Under the pieces are notes generated by a model, which worked only from the letters and a program-made list of their open reading frames with translations, was not told the origin of the DNA and made no database searches. From assembly GCA_921293015.1 (NCBI GenBank), contig OV121087.1:11110501-11174500 (forward strand): a stretch of 64,000 nucleotides of DNA, given 5' to 3'. Each line of letters begins with the position of its first letter. The first letter of the stretch is position 1. The translations under genes were made by a program, and so were the position numbers. This document shows, piece after piece, positions 13,193 through 25,419 of the stretch. Source of the stretch: Phorcus lineatus. Taxonomy: Eukaryota; Mollusca; Gastropoda; Trochida; Trochidae.

Positions 13193-13429
13193 ATGAGGAG
13201 TAGTAAATTGCCATCAGCGGAGCTCGTTCTGTTTATATCGCTGTGCCTATTTACTGTTCATTTAAGTCAACTGTTCGTTGGTAATAATGATATTCATGAT
13301 GATGCATTTCTACTGCACCTTCGTTCAAGCTTAAAGCTGTTCAACAGCGCTGCAACAAATCGAGGCAAGATGAACCTCGTAAAAACTTTTAAGACTGCCC
13401 AAATGGACATTTTTGCTAATATGATATAA
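13193..13429 (+). CDS. Candidate small secreted peptide (unproven)
   Basis: An ATG-initiated frame of 78 residues starts MRSSKLPSAELVLFISL and has a 17-residue hydrophobic stretch that could be a signal peptide or anchor, followed by a polar tail ending FANMI. No TATA box, splice site or homology supports expression. The stop codon lies three bases before a TTAA MITE, so the 3' end may have been altered by that insertion. It may be a chance frame. Confidence 0.2.
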   Translation: MRSSKLPSAELVLFISLCLFTVHLSQLFVGNNDIHDDAFLLHLRSSLKLFNSAATNRGKMNLVKTFKTAQMDIFANMI

Positions 13430-13432
13430 AAG

Positions 13433-13893
13433 TTAAAGAGCCACTCCGTGATTTTCATAACATATCATTTACCTTTGATACGAACCTAAATGTCATATGT
13501 GGTGATATAAAATCAAAACATCTTAACTTTTCCTGTATGACACATACTGGTTTTTCATAAAAATCTAAAAACAGCCTTATAAATGTACAGAGGTGTAGAA
13601 ATCACGTCCTATATGCATGGATACTACTTATATAACCTAAGAAACACTATCAACTCTTAACTTTCCTCCTGGCTGTTTTAGATAAGTCTCCAAAATTACG
13701 TTTGACTATTTGACGCGCGACACTGTCCAGTTTTCGATCATAATTGCGACGTTCTACCTTTATATTGCCACTGTAAAAACAGATTAGCTTTAAAATGTTT
13801 CTTTTTGGTAACAGTCGATACTTCGCGATCAAATGACACCATTGATTAAGTTTGGCATATATGACTCCAACAACTCACAGAGTGGCTCTTTAA
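13433..13893. mobile_element. TTAA-flanked MITE (piggyBac-like)
   Basis: The left end TTAAAGAGCCACTCCGTG (13433-13450) is repeated inverted at 13876-13893 with one mismatch. TTAA at both outer edges fits the piggyBac-superfamily target duplication. The 461-bp element has no coding capacity. The related copy at 25048-25419 shares the terminal sequence and part of the interior (a GAATGGTGTCA-like block). Confidence 0.75.
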
Positions 13894-15013
13894 TACCTAT
13901 GTATTCGTAGAGGAAGGTATCAAGCATCAAGCGAAAACATCTGGTGGCCAGTTTGTGTGAACACCTTATTTACCCACTTTAATTAATTCGCGCAGCTTAA
14001 TCTAGCATGTTAAAATTCATTTGAGAACTTTTGAGAAAAAACGATTGTCTTGCCATTGCGTTTGATCACTTTGTGTACCTAACACGCTTGCTACTGCCCC
14101 TTCACATCATCCCACTGTGGAACAACTACGTTCCATTCGCAAGACTGGGATACTACACAAGTGAGGGAAGCATTTTACTCAAATATTTCACTTTTACAAC
14201 TTTTTCATCACTTTGGTGAACACAAAATTTCAAATTTATATCAGCTTTTAACCAATATATATAATGATATTTTGAAGATGTTTTTAATACTTTCGTATTT
14301 TGGTTTTTGCATCGCCGCCATTGGCTGAAATATTGACCAAGCGGCGTTAACAATAACTCACTCACTCTATTCGCAAGAAATAACTATCAATCACTACCAA
14401 TCACAGTCTAATGCAAGCCTTGCTGTCAAAAGTCGTTATTTCATAGGATTTAACAATATGTATCTATCTTTCGGAAATTTCTGAGCCGACTTTCAAGTTT
14501 ATGCGCACTTTGTTGAACAGCTGCCTTGAACAATGAACCGAATTGCAGTTTCAGTGATTGAGACTGGCTCAGTTATGTCTTGTAGTAAAGGTTGTTGTCT
14601 ACGAAGTGGATACTACACGACGTCGACCTTCCATTTAATGCTATTTTAATTAAACAAGTTATGATTAAGTATAACACGAGTGAAAGCGAGTTTGATACCA
14701 AATCATTAACGAGTTTGATAAAAATAGTATCAAATTGAAGGAAGCTTAGTATTCTGTTTAGAACTTGACCTCTGTAATCAAGCATGATTGCCGATGGTGT
14801 ACTGAACGAAACATTTCCGCGACTTGGCCGCCATTGTGACGGCAACATTGTGACGTCACAACAACACAATATTATGACGTCAACCGACAGCGGTATTACA
14901 CTAGTTTAATATCGCCGTGTAAATATTACACTTTAGTATCCTACACGGGCGAGTAATAAAACGGAATACTTCACCTTTAAATATTTGTGCATTTATGTTA
15001 CGATATGAAGTAA
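13894..15013. other. Noncoding, with a dispersed repeat near 14850-14965
   Basis: No gene is supported. The 14830-14965 part contains TGTGACGTCA, GACGTCAACCGACAGCGG and GGGCGAGTAATAAAA blocks shared with 9440-9556, so it is probably another dispersed nonautonomous element. Confidence 0.4.
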
Positions 15014-15022
15014 GCGTATTTC
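15014..15022 (+). repeat. Target site duplication, left copy
   Basis: GCGTATTTC directly abuts the GGCAGTGTGAAG terminus of the foldback element. The identical nine bases follow its other end at 23018-23026. Confidence 0.85.
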
Positions 15023-17500
15023 GGCAGTGTGAAGTTGGTTACTTATTCCTTATTCCTTATTCGATATTCAACTTTTCCATTTTATTATTCGAAACAGTCT
15101 TCTGGGGGCACCAAGGAATGTTTGTACCACTCTGTATTTATACTCAAATGAAAGATAATTCAATTACCTATCCAATAACGTATACTACGTTTTAATAAAT
15201 AGAGGCATTCGTACCGTAAAGTCACAATAGACGTTACTGTGTGCAAATGACGATAAACCACTTCAAAGAGTATCATGGAATATTTGTACCACCTTGTACT
15301 TATACTCAAATGAAAGATAATTTAGTTACCTATACAATGAAGTATGAAATGTTATAATACATAGAGGCGGTCGTACCGTAATATCACAAAAAACGTTACT
15401 ATTTACTCAAAATGATAAACAACAACTTTTTATATTATCAAGGAATATTTGTACCACCTTGTACCAATACTCAAATGAAAGATAATTAAAAAACCTTTCA
15501 AATGAGGTATAAAACGTTATATTACATAGAGGCGGTCATACCGCAAAGTTACAATAAGCGTTACTATTTACCAAAAATGATAAACAACAACTTCTCAGAG
15601 TTTCAAGGAATATTTGTACCATCTTGTACCTATACTCAAATGAAAGATAATTTAGTTACTTATCAAATGAAATATATAACGTTAAAATACATAGAGGCGG
15701 TCGTACCGTAAGATCACAAAAAGGGTAACTGTGCACCAACTATTTTAGTTGTTTTATTCTTGTTCGCACACCAACATTTTAGAGTATCAAGGAATATTTG
15801 TACCACCTTGTACCTATACTCAAATCAAAGATAATTTAATTACCTATTTAATGAGGTATAATACGTTATAATACATAAAGGCGGTCGTACCGTAAAGTCA
15901 CAATAAGCGTTACTATTTACTCAAAATGATAAACAACAACTTCTTAGATTATCAAGGAATATTTGTACCACCTTGTACCAATACTCAAATGAAAGATAAT
16001 TAAAATACCTTTCAAATGAGGTATAAAACGTTATATTACATAGAGGCGGTCATACCGCAAAGTCACAATAAGCGTTACTATTTACCAAAAATGATAAACA
16101 ACAACTTCTCAGAGTTTCAAGGAATATTTGTACCACCTTGTACCTATACTCAAATGAAAAATAATTTAGTTACTTATCAAATGAAATATATTACGTTATA
16201 ATACATAGAGGCGGTCGTACCGTAATATCACAAAAAGCGTAACTGTGTACCAACTATTTTAGTTGTGTTATTCTTATTTGAACAACAACATTTTAGAGTT
16301 TCAAGGAATATTTGTACCACCTTGTACCTATACTCAAATGAAAGATTATTTAATTACCTATCTAATGAGCTATAATACGTTATAATACATAGTGGCAGTG
16401 ATACCGCAAAGTCACAAAAAGCGTAACTGTGTACCAACTATTTTAGTTGTGTTATTCTTGTTCGAGCACTAACATTTTAGAGTATCAAGGAATATTTGTA
16501 CCACCTTGTACCAATACTCAAATGAAATATAATTAAAAAACCTTTCAAATGAGGTATAAAACGTTATATTACATAGAGGCGGTCATACCGCAAAGTCACA
16601 ATAAGCGTTACTATTTACCAAAAATGATAAACAACAACTTCTCATAGTTTCAAGGAATATTTGTACCACCTTGTACCTATACTAAAATGAAATATAATTT
16701 ATTAACGTATCAAATGAAATATATAACGTTATAATACATAGAGGCAGTCGTACCGTGATATCACAAAAAGCGTAACTGTGTACCAACTATTTTAGTTGTG
16801 TTATTCTTGATCGAACACCAACATTTCAGAGTATCAAGGAATATTTGTACCACCTTGTATCTATACTGAAATGAAAGATAATTTATTAATGTATCCAATG
16901 AGGTATAAAACGTTATAATACATAGAGGCGGTCGTACCGTAATATCGCAAAAAGCGTAACCATCTACCGACTACTTTAGTTATGTTATTCTTGTTCGAAT
17001 ACCAACTCCTTTGAGTATCAAGGAATATTTGTACCACCTTGTACCTGTACGTAAATGAAAGCTAATTCAATTACCTATCCAATGAGGTATAAAACGTTAT
17101 ATTACATTGAGACGATCGTACCGTAAAGTCACAATAAGTGTTACTATTTACCTAAATTATAAACAACAACTTCTGAGAGTATCAAGGAATATTTGTACCA
17201 CATTGTACTTATACGGAAATGAAAGATGATTTAGTTACCTATCCAATGAAGTATAAAGCGTTATAATACATAGAGGCGGTCGTACCGTAATGTCACAATA
17301 AGCGTTACTTTTTACCCAAAATGATAAACAACAACTTCTTAGAATTTCAAGGAATATTTGTACCACATTGTACTTATACTCAAATGAAAGATAATTTACT
17401 TACCTATCCAATGAGGTATAATACTTTATAATACATAGAGGAAGCCGTACCGTAACGTCAAAATAAGCGTTACTATTTACCCAAAAGGATAAACAATTTG
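15023..17500 (+). repeat. Left foldback arm: tandem repeats of 163-186 bp
   Basis: About 14 units recur with landmarks CAAGGAATATTTGTACCACC, ACTCAAATGAAAGATAATTT, and GAGGCGGTCGTACCG. Units come in two lengths, differing mainly in a segment that reads either ACCAACTATTTTAGTTG (itself a small palindrome) or AAATGATAAACAACAAC. Small repeated open frames in the array are by-products of the repeat and not genes. Confidence 0.9.
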
Positions 17501-18129
17501 CCAATATCGAGACATGTGATCCTGTTATGGGTCGTCGGGGAAGGTTGAGACAGTGATAACGGGGTAGATTGGGCACTGTTAAATTTTGACAGCGTCCCGA
17601 TGGCCTTATTCTGATGAATGTATATGAAGCACACACTCTTTGTGTTGTGTATATAAAATGATTAAAATCCTAAATCGTAATAAATAATATGATAAATAAT
17701 ATTAAGTAATACTATCTTCATGAGTGTATTTCAAGGGTAACATGCAAACGGGGGCTCCTGCTTGTTCTAGAGGAACTCCACACACTACTGGATTGATGAC
17801 CACAACAATTTTCAATAAGTGACTTGACCACTTTGTTGACCGCAGAAAGTGTAGTGTTGACAATAAGGTGCTAATTCTGTTCGACGACAACCAGGAGCCA
17901 TGTATCCTATTGCAGCCAAAAACTACAGCATCCTTGCAACATGCGTACAGTCCCTTCATTAAATTCTACAATCAGAACAAAAATGCTTAGCAATTAGCCC
18001 ACAATGACAATATCTTATGTCAAAGAATTACTGGGAACATCATATCCCAGGGTATTTACAATGACATATACATCCACTTGATTGAAATTTGTTCGGTGAA
18101 GACGAACTTCTGCTTACTTTTGTCACAGA

Positions 18130-18790
18130 TAAACCTGAAACAACTGCAACTTCGACTTCGAAACCATTCTGTCCCACACATGGGACAACCAGAAACCAAA
18201 GAATCACACATAAGATCACCAGATACAAGCACCAAATATGTACACATGGGTCATCAGAAGCACCCAGGATGGACACATGGGACCGACAGATACAAGCAAC
18301 TAAGTTGCTCACACGGGCAACCAGAAGCGCCAAAGATGCACAAATAGTACCACCAGTAACATACACCGAATATGTACACATTAAAACATCAAGCACACAA
18401 CATGGACGCATGGGACAACCAAATAAAGCACCCAAGATACATACACGGCTCCATCAGAAGCACCCAAGATGGACACATAGCACCACCAGTTTCAAGGATC
18501 TAAGATGCACACATCGGCCACATGTATTACCAAAGATGCACATATACGACCGCGAGTTACAAACACCCAATATTAACACATTGAATCATCAAAGCACCAA
18601 AGATGGATATATGGGACAACCAAATACAATCACCCAAGATACACACATGTCACCATCAGAAGCACCCAAGAAGCACACATGGCACCACAAGTTACAATCA
18701 TCTAATCACCTGTAGCACCCCGAAGCGCCCAAGATGTACACATAGGACATCTAGCTAAAAGCACCCAATGAGCACACATCGGACCATGAA
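18130..18790 (+). repeat. Degenerate short tandem repeat inside the foldback element
   Basis: Phrases such as CACCCAAGATGGACACATGG, ACCACCAGTTACAAGCACCC and AGAAGCACCCAAGAT recur at irregular intervals of about 35-75 bp. The two-strand open frames over this stretch follow from the repeat. Confidence 0.7.
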
Positions 18791-19961
18791 AAGTCATGTA
18801 TCTTTAATCATTATTTTCGACAGGTATGGGCATTGTCCCAATGGGCCCCGGTTCATGTCCCAATGTGGGGTGGGGCAGTTTTGGACAGCATTTTTTCTTT
18901 TTTGATTTCTTATTTATACAAAAAATTTGTTACATTTGGAGTGATATAGTCGATGAATTGAGTTAGTTTTTTTAAATTTCTGTCAAATGTACATCTAAGT
19001 TAGATTCTAAATGATCTCATTAGGTACAGTTCTACATACAAGATCATAGCTAGCGCTGATGGACATTTTGATGGCGAAAAGTTTCCAAACCGTTGCTTGT
19101 TACATTTATCTGCAGATGACATGTTACATACTACCGCATGTACCACATCATTTATATTTTCATAAACGTCACTCTATGTTCTTAGTTCCATATGAATCAA
19201 GAGAAGTATTTTACTTTTCGACAAAGACCTGTTTTTCGGTTACTTCTTCAATTGAACTTTGCCAACTACTGCAAAGTGTCAATGTGTCAATGTGAACATC
19301 TTCTCTGTAAGGATTAGGTGATGTACACAATGTTAGGATGATGGGTAAAGGGTCGGATTAACAAAGACGTCCTACAATGATGTCATCATTTGAACAAAGG
19401 CAATATTCTAGCATACCAGAGTCATTGGGAGAAAAACAAGTCAAAACACCTCAGAAACAGATTTACTTCGTCCATTCATCATGTCAATATCGACAAATCA
19501 GAATTCGTCTTTACGAATTGATGATGTTGTCAACATTGTTCCTCGGATGTAACAAATGTCAGCATAATAGTTCATATAATTTAACATTGAGATACACACC
19601 TTTAAAAAAAGTATTGCAACATCTGCTTTTTCAATGACGGACATGGTACACAATCTTGACATTCGATTAACAAGGATCTATTTCTTATTAACGTTTTTTT
19701 TTCAGGTTTAACAATATTTGCAGATATAAGAACCTTTAACATCTTAAGTTATTGCCATATCGATTTATATTTAAAAACGTAATCCTTGTAAAACATCCAA
19801 ATTTCAGATTCGAAAGGTTTTGCTGTGACGGCAATAGTTGATAAGAAGAGATGGGTGTCAACATTAACTGACATCGACTGATTACTGAAAATAAAGAAAC
19901 ATGAAAGAAGGCCTTTGTTTAGTGCAACCCTAGTGAAAACAAATAGCAATGTAATGTGAAT

Positions 19962-20268
19962 ATTTATATGGCGCCTTTTCCACGTTCAAGGACATGCTCA
20001 AAGCGCTACCTACATTATTACCCCGAGGGAAGTGTACTTTCAAAGCAGCTTCTTTGCGCTAAGCGCGACCGTATATGTCAGTATACCCCTATATTCAGGT
20101 ACCCATTTAAACAGCTGGGTGGACTGAGTGCAATGTGGATGAAGAGCCTTGCCTAAGGACACAACAAAGTTTTGAACCAAGGTCACAAATTGTTGGTGTC
20201 TCCACCGGGATTCGAACCCGAGTCGTCGTCGTGAGAGGCCAGCACGCTAATGTCACCGATGTCACCGG
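19962..20268 (-). repeat. tRNA-derived SINE, nested in the foldback element
   Basis: On the minus strand the element starts with a tRNA-like head containing TAGCGTGCTGGCCTC (A-box-like) and GGGTTCGAATCCC (B box), runs through a body with CTTAGGCAAGGCTC, and ends GCGCTTTGAGCATGTCC...GGCGCCATATAAATA. Internal pol III boxes and a LINE-like tail are standard SINE features. The tail matches the LINE 3' end at 53665-53705, a likely mobilising partner. Confidence 0.75.
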
Positions 20269-21239
20269 GAAACGTCTCCTTTACTGAACAGGGCGCTGAG
20301 GTTCTATTTTGGTCTTATAATGCAATTGTCAGAAGAATTTTGAAATTTGGAAGTCCCTAAGGTTCTCAGAATGCGTATATTACATAGACAGAATTAAAGA
20401 AGTGGTTGATGTTGCAAGACCATTTTCCAGGTGTATATGTTGGTTGAATGATGAAATCGTTTAGGTTTCCTGTCTGTACATCAAAGTCCGTCATCAAAAT
20501 AAATCGAATATATGTTGACGGTCTATTTCTGATTCTTTAAGAACATTCCTCAAAATAGTCAATCCTTTTAAAGGTCTAGGATAACGTTTGATTGATGAGT
20601 TAATCGGATAAATATATGCGCAATGAAATAAAGATATGATAAGATGTTCCTTTCAAAGATTTGAGGAATTTTGAGGCTACATAGTTTCGTTTCTTTAATG
20701 TTAAAACGAGACCAATGTCATTAAAAACAGTTAAACTATCGATTGTTTGTTATTCATTGAAGGTGTTATCAATATTGCTTGGTTGCCACAGAAGTTGTTA
20801 TCTGAACACAATACCTTATATGGTGGTACTTTTATTGTTTTGTATCCTCAGAAGTCGTCGTTTCAGTCAAGTCAACACTAAAGTAAGCCCTGTTCTATGA
20901 ACTTTACGGTATGGCTGTCTCAATGTATTACATCACTTAATAGAAATTGTAACCAAGACATCGTTACTTGAAAATTCAAAAAAATAAATCTGTCTATTAT
21001 TGTATACAAGTAAATATACAATAAGTGAGCACAAAATATATAGGGAATAAACTTATCTCTGATTTGAGAATACTTACAATGTGGTTCAAATATACCTTAG
21101 TACCTAGAAAGTAGTCCAGAAACGTTGCATGAAATGAGTAAAGAAGTTGTCAATCATAACATTGTCTTGTATCACCACACCAATTTCTGAATACATTTTA
21201 AGTACTTCCGCTTGGATACTGACTAACAGTTTAACATTT

Positions 21240-23017
21240 TGAGAACACAGTAACGTTTTTTGTGCTTTTACCGTACGACCGCCTGTATGTATAATAACGT
21301 ATTATACCCCATTTGATAGGTAATAAAATTGATATTGAATTGAATTAAGTTTAAGTACAAGGTGGTACAAATATTGTTTGATACTCTAAGAAGTTGTTAT
21401 TCGAACAAGAATTACACAACCAAAATATGGGCTACCTATTAACCATTCTTTTTTTACTTTACGGTACGACCGCCTTTATGTATTATAACGTTTCATACCT
21501 CATTGGATATAACCTATATATCCAACCTATATTGGATATATTCCTTGATACTCAAAGGAGTTGTTGTTCGAACAAGAATAATACAACTAAAACAGTTGGT
21601 ACATAGTTACGCTTTTGTGATATTACGACATGACCGCCTCTATGTATTATAACGTATTATAGCTCATTAGATAAGTAACTAAATTATCTTTCATTTGAGT
21701 ATAAATGCAAGGTGGTACAAATATTCCTTGAAACTCTAAGAAGTTGTTGTTTATCTTTTTTGGTAAATAGTAACGCTTATTGTGACGATCGTCTAAATGT
21801 GTTATAACGTATTATACCTCATTGCATAGCTTATTTAATTATCCCAAATTTGAGTATTGGTACAAGGTGGTACAAATACTCCTTGATACTCTAAGAAGTT
21901 GATGTTCAAATAAGAATAACACAACTGAAATAGTTGGTACACAGGTCCGCTTTTTGTGATATTACGGTACGATCGCCTCTATGTATTCAAACGTATTATA
22001 CCTTATTGGATGGTAATCAAATTATCTTTCATTTACGTATAGGTACAAGGCGGTACAAATATTCCTTGATACTCAAAGAAGTTGGTATTCGAACAAGAAT
22101 AACATAACTAAAGCAGTCGGTAGATGGTTACGCTTTTTGCGATATTACGGTACGACCGCCTCTATGTATTATAACGTTTTATACCTAATTGGATACGCTA
22201 ATAAATTATCTTTCATTTGAGTATATATACAAGGTGGTACAAATATTTCTTGACACTCTAAAATGTTAGTGTTCGAACAAGAATAAAACAACTAAAATAG
22301 TTGGTACACAGTTACGCTTTTTGTGATATTACGGTACGACTGCCTCTATGTATTATAACGTTTTATACCTCATTGGATACGTTAATAAATTATATTTCAT
22401 TTTAGTATATATACAAGGTGGTACAAATATTCCTTGAAACTCTGAGAAGTTGTTGTTTATCATTTTTGGTAAATAGTAACGCTTATTGTGACTTTGCGGT
22501 ATGACCGCCTCTATGTAATATAACGTTTTATACCTCATTTGAAAGGTTTTTTAATTATCTTTCATTTGAGTATTAGTACAAGGTGGTACAAATATTCCTT
22601 GATACTCTAAAAAGTTGTTGTTTATCATTTTGAGTAAATAGTAACGTTTTTTGTGATATTACGGTACGACCGCCTCTATGTATTATAACATTTCATACTT
22701 CATTGTATAGGTAACTAAATTATCTTTCATTTGAGTATAAGTACAAGGTGGTACAAATATTCCATGATACTCTTTGAAGTGGTTTATCGTCATTTGCACA
22801 CGGTAACGTCTTTTGTGACTTTACGGTACGAATGCCTCTATTTATTAAAACGTAGTATACGTTATTGGATAGGTAATTGAATTATCTTTCATTTGAGTAT
22901 AAATACAGAGTGGTACAAACATTCCTTGGTACCCCCAGAAGACTGTTTCGAATAAGTAAATGGAAAAGTTGAATATCGAATAAGGAATAAGGAATAAGTA
23001 ACCAACTTCACACTGCC
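21240..23017 (-). repeat. Right foldback arm: tandem repeats, inverted
   Basis: About 10 units, reverse complement of the left-arm units (GGTGGTACAAATATTCCTTG and TACGGTACGACCGCC landmarks on the plus strand). It is about 0.7 kb shorter than the left arm, as expected for unequal exchange between units. Confidence 0.9.
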
Positions 23018-23026
23018 GCGTATTTC
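23018..23026 (+). repeat. Target site duplication, right copy
   Basis: GCGTATTTC, identical to 15014-15022 and directly abutting the element end CACTGCC. Confidence 0.85.
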
Positions 23027-23132
23027 TTCTATACAGGGTCTACTTAGCATGTCAGGGTGAGTATTTTAACGTAGAATTAACTGAAATAAACATTAATTAT
23101 GAGTCAGATTTTAATAGTTTCTATAAAGATTA

Positions 23133-23138
23133 TTTATT
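23133..23138 (-). terminator. Polyadenylation signal for the minus-strand Gly/His gene
   Basis: AATAAA on the minus strand, about 140 bases past the stop codon; the nearest canonical signal downstream. Confidence 0.4.
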
Positions 23139-23275
23139 TTGGTTTATCAATTGCACTGTCAACAATGAACACTGATAAATGTTTTAAAGATCTCATAATG
23201 CAATGAAAATACGCTTAAGTATAACAGTTTCATATCTTCACTTATTAATCAACTTTTCGTTTTGTCATTTTGTTT

Positions 23276-24382
23276 TTAATGAACAGCGACAATACCAACA
23301 CCGTTTCCGTGATAACCGTTTCCGTGTCCGTAGCCACCATATCCGTAACCAACTTGTCCAAGGCCGCTATGTGCAAAACCATGTCCGTAGGCGCCGAAAC
23401 CATGTCCATTGTAGAGACCACGTCCGTAGCCAAGACCGTGTCCGAGATCATGTCGATATCCTAAACCGTGAGCAACTCCAAGACCGAGACCATGTCCGTA
23501 TCCGGTGCCACGACCGACTCCAAGACCGAGACCATGTCCGTATCCACTGCCATGGGCAACTCCAAGTCCGAGACCATGTCCGTATCCGGTGCCATGAGCG
23601 ACTCCAAGGCCAAGACCGTGTCCGTATCCGTTGCCATGAGCGACTCCAAGACCGAGACCATGTCCGTATCCGTTGCCATGAGCAACTCCAAGGCCGAGAC
23701 CATGTCCGTATCCGTTGCCATGAGCAACTCCGAGACCGAGACCATGTCCGTATGCGTTGCCATGAGCGACTCCAAGACCGAGACCACGTCCGTATCCGTT
23801 GCCATGAGCGACTCCAAGGCCAAGACCATGTCCGTATCCGTTGCCATGAGCGACTCCAAGGCCAATACCATGTCCGTATCCGTTGCCATGAGCGACTCCA
23901 AGACCGAGACCATGTCCGTATCCGTGGGAAACACCGAAACCGACACCATGTGCAACGCCGTGTCCATGACCAAGACCTCCGTAGCCATAGCCGTTACCGT
24001 GTCCTACTCCGTTGTATCCGTAACCATTTCCATAGTAACCACTGCCGAGAGCAGAGGCACAGAAAGCCAGGAGAACGGAGATAGTGACCTGCAATGATAT
24101 TATGAGAAGTATAAACCTTACAATTTGAGGGGTTTCAAGATCTTTTACATGATGATTTATGAAAGAAACTAAATTTTAGTGAGCATTAATATTTGTACAA
24201 TATTTTACAACGATCTTTTCATAATATCAAGCATTTTGATTTTTAAGAAGAACAGAATCAACCACGATAAGAGTCATCTTCGACAATACAAACAAATAAA
24301 AGATAGAAGTAAATAAAGAAGATAAAGGGATTGGATGGTAAATTTTAAAAATTCTGAATTAGTCGCGTTCTCCTACCTTCAT
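23276..24382 (-). CDS. Gly/His-rich 14-residue-repeat secreted protein (minus copy)
   Basis: Exon 1 is ATG AAG (24382-24377) with donor GTAGGA; the intron is 24376-24089 and ends ATTGCAG; exon 2 is 24088-23276. The product is 272 residues. It begins MKVTISVLLAFCASALGSG, a signal peptide, then GYYGNGYGYNGVGHGNGY. About 11 tandem copies of YGHGLGLGVAHGNG follow (42 bp per unit), then a looser Gly/His/Tyr tail ending GNGVGIVAVH. Gly alternates with His, Leu, Tyr or Val throughout; there is no Cys after the signal peptide. The fold is probably disordered or beta-turn-rich. Regularly spaced His suggests metal binding or pH-dependent assembly, as in the GHG-rich squid beak proteins; that is analogy, not homology. 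A TATA box lies about 60 bp upstream. It is divergent from, and paralogous to, the gene at 26290-28212. Fully open antisense frames here are a by-product of the 42-bp period. Confidence 0.88.
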
Positions 24383-24437
24383 CGTGAGTCTTGTTTGAAT
24401 GAGTGAACTGGACTACCGAGGTAGTACTGGTGTGATT

Positions 24438-24443
24438 CTTATA
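24438..24443 (-). promoter_or_regulatory. TATA box of the minus-strand Gly/His gene
   Basis: Minus strand reads GGTATAAGAATC, with TATAAG 56 bases upstream of the ATG, a position that would give a leader of about 30 bases. Confidence 0.65.
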
Positions 24444-25047
24444 CCAAAATCCTAAAAGACTAAGTCTCTTCAAATAGCAAATAAAATAAGGCTAAGTTTA
24501 ATTACATTCAACGGTCTGATTGATCGTCCATAGTCATTCAGCAGGAGCTTCCATAAATGAACCTCGTTTTATTGACCTGTTGAATATTTATGGGTTTACT
24601 ATGAACATCTACTCTCGTTTAAACGATTACATCACATTAAAACCCTATCATAAATGGTTACTCCCCCATTATTGACTTCATTTACTATTTGAAGCCTTAT
24701 CCAACGGTGATGGTACCCTAATGTTTAGTAACACGAACTTTGCAATCAGCGAGCTAAACGAGCATAAATCATCATCTTCACCTTTAATCATATGTTAATT
24801 AAAATACTTTGAACTTATTGAATGTTGCCATTGAATACTATTTTTAAATCAATACTTTCGAGGAAAATTCCTATTGATGTTTTTAACCCGAATCTAAATT
24901 AAAGTTTAAATTATTTTTTAGGGTCAAGACTGATCATTGTTTATGTTGTTAAGATGCCTTTCAAAATGCCTGATCTGTTATGTAGCCAGCGGTTTTATCA
25001 CAAAGAGAATAAGCATTATTTAAGACTTATTTGTATTTTAGTATTTC

Positions 25048-25419
25048 TTAAAACGACACTCCGTAAGTTGTCAAATATAGCATACCTTTGGAATGGTGTC
25101 ACAGATTGTTACTGAAAAATTTAATTTCAATCTAAATCGATTCACTTTTATGATAATATAAAGGTAAAAGGAATTGCTTCAAACCTGACAATGACCCGGG
25201 TCATGTAGTTAAACGCAACTTCGAAAACTATAGAACTTGTGTTTCTAGTGATTCAAGCGTGTGGAAATATTTAATGTAAAACATTTTGATAGATTTTCAT
25301 TGAACATTAATATTGTTCATGCATTTGGCATTGAGTTAATGTTAATTAATTAAAATCGGTGTTTTGACAGGCATGAAAGCCAAAAAAAATACCATTAAAA
25401 TTAGGAAGTGTCTCTTTAA
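25048..25419. mobile_element. TTAA-flanked MITE between the divergent Gly/His genes
   Basis: It begins TTAAAACGACACTCCGTAAG and ends with the inverse of TTAAAGAGACACTTCC, with TTAA at both edges. It is related to the MITE at 13433-13893 by its termini and by a GAATGGTGTCA block near the left end. It sits in the 1.8-kb space between the two divergent promoters. Confidence 0.65.

Larger units (their letters stand above)
17501..21239. other. Unique interior of the foldback element
   Basis: 3.7 kb without a supported gene. It contains a degenerate short tandem repeat (18130-18790) and a nested SINE (19962-20268). The longest frames come from the short repeat and from AT-rich DNA; none resembles a transposase that I recognise. 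Confidence 0.6.
15023..23017. mobile_element. 8-kb foldback-like DNA transposon
   Basis: Both ends carry the same terminus in inverted orientation: GGCAGTGTGAAGTTGGTT at 15023 and its reverse complement ending at 23017. The first 90 bases of the two ends differ at only a few positions. A perfect 9-bp duplication flanks them. Each arm is a tandem array (about 14 units on the left, about 10 on the right) and the arms surround 3.7 kb of unique sequence. Tandem-repeat inverted arms plus 9-bp duplications are features of Drosophila FB-type foldback elements and Mutator-like elements. I find no transposase in the interior, so this copy looks nonautonomous. The close match of the ends and the perfect duplication indicate recent insertion. 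Family assignment is inference from structure. Confidence 0.85.

Noticed and set aside
15502-16201. Repeated small peptide frames (MRYKTLYYIEAV...) in the foldback arms
   Set aside because: They recur with the tandem unit and end at unit boundaries; no signals of translation. Similar frames appear antisense in the other arm.
15023-23017. Polinton or other virus-like element as explanation for long inverted arms
   Set aside because: The duplication is 9 bp rather than 6 bp, arms are satellite-like, and no capsid, polymerase, integrase or protease sequence is recognisable in the interior.
23461-24097. Long open frames on both strands across the Gly/His repeat array (Met/Ser/Val/Thr- and Arg/His-rich readings)
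   Set aside because: The repeat period is 42 bp, a multiple of three, so a frame free of stops in one unit is free in all. Only the Gly/His frame has a signal peptide, a splice acceptor and a TATA-linked first exon.
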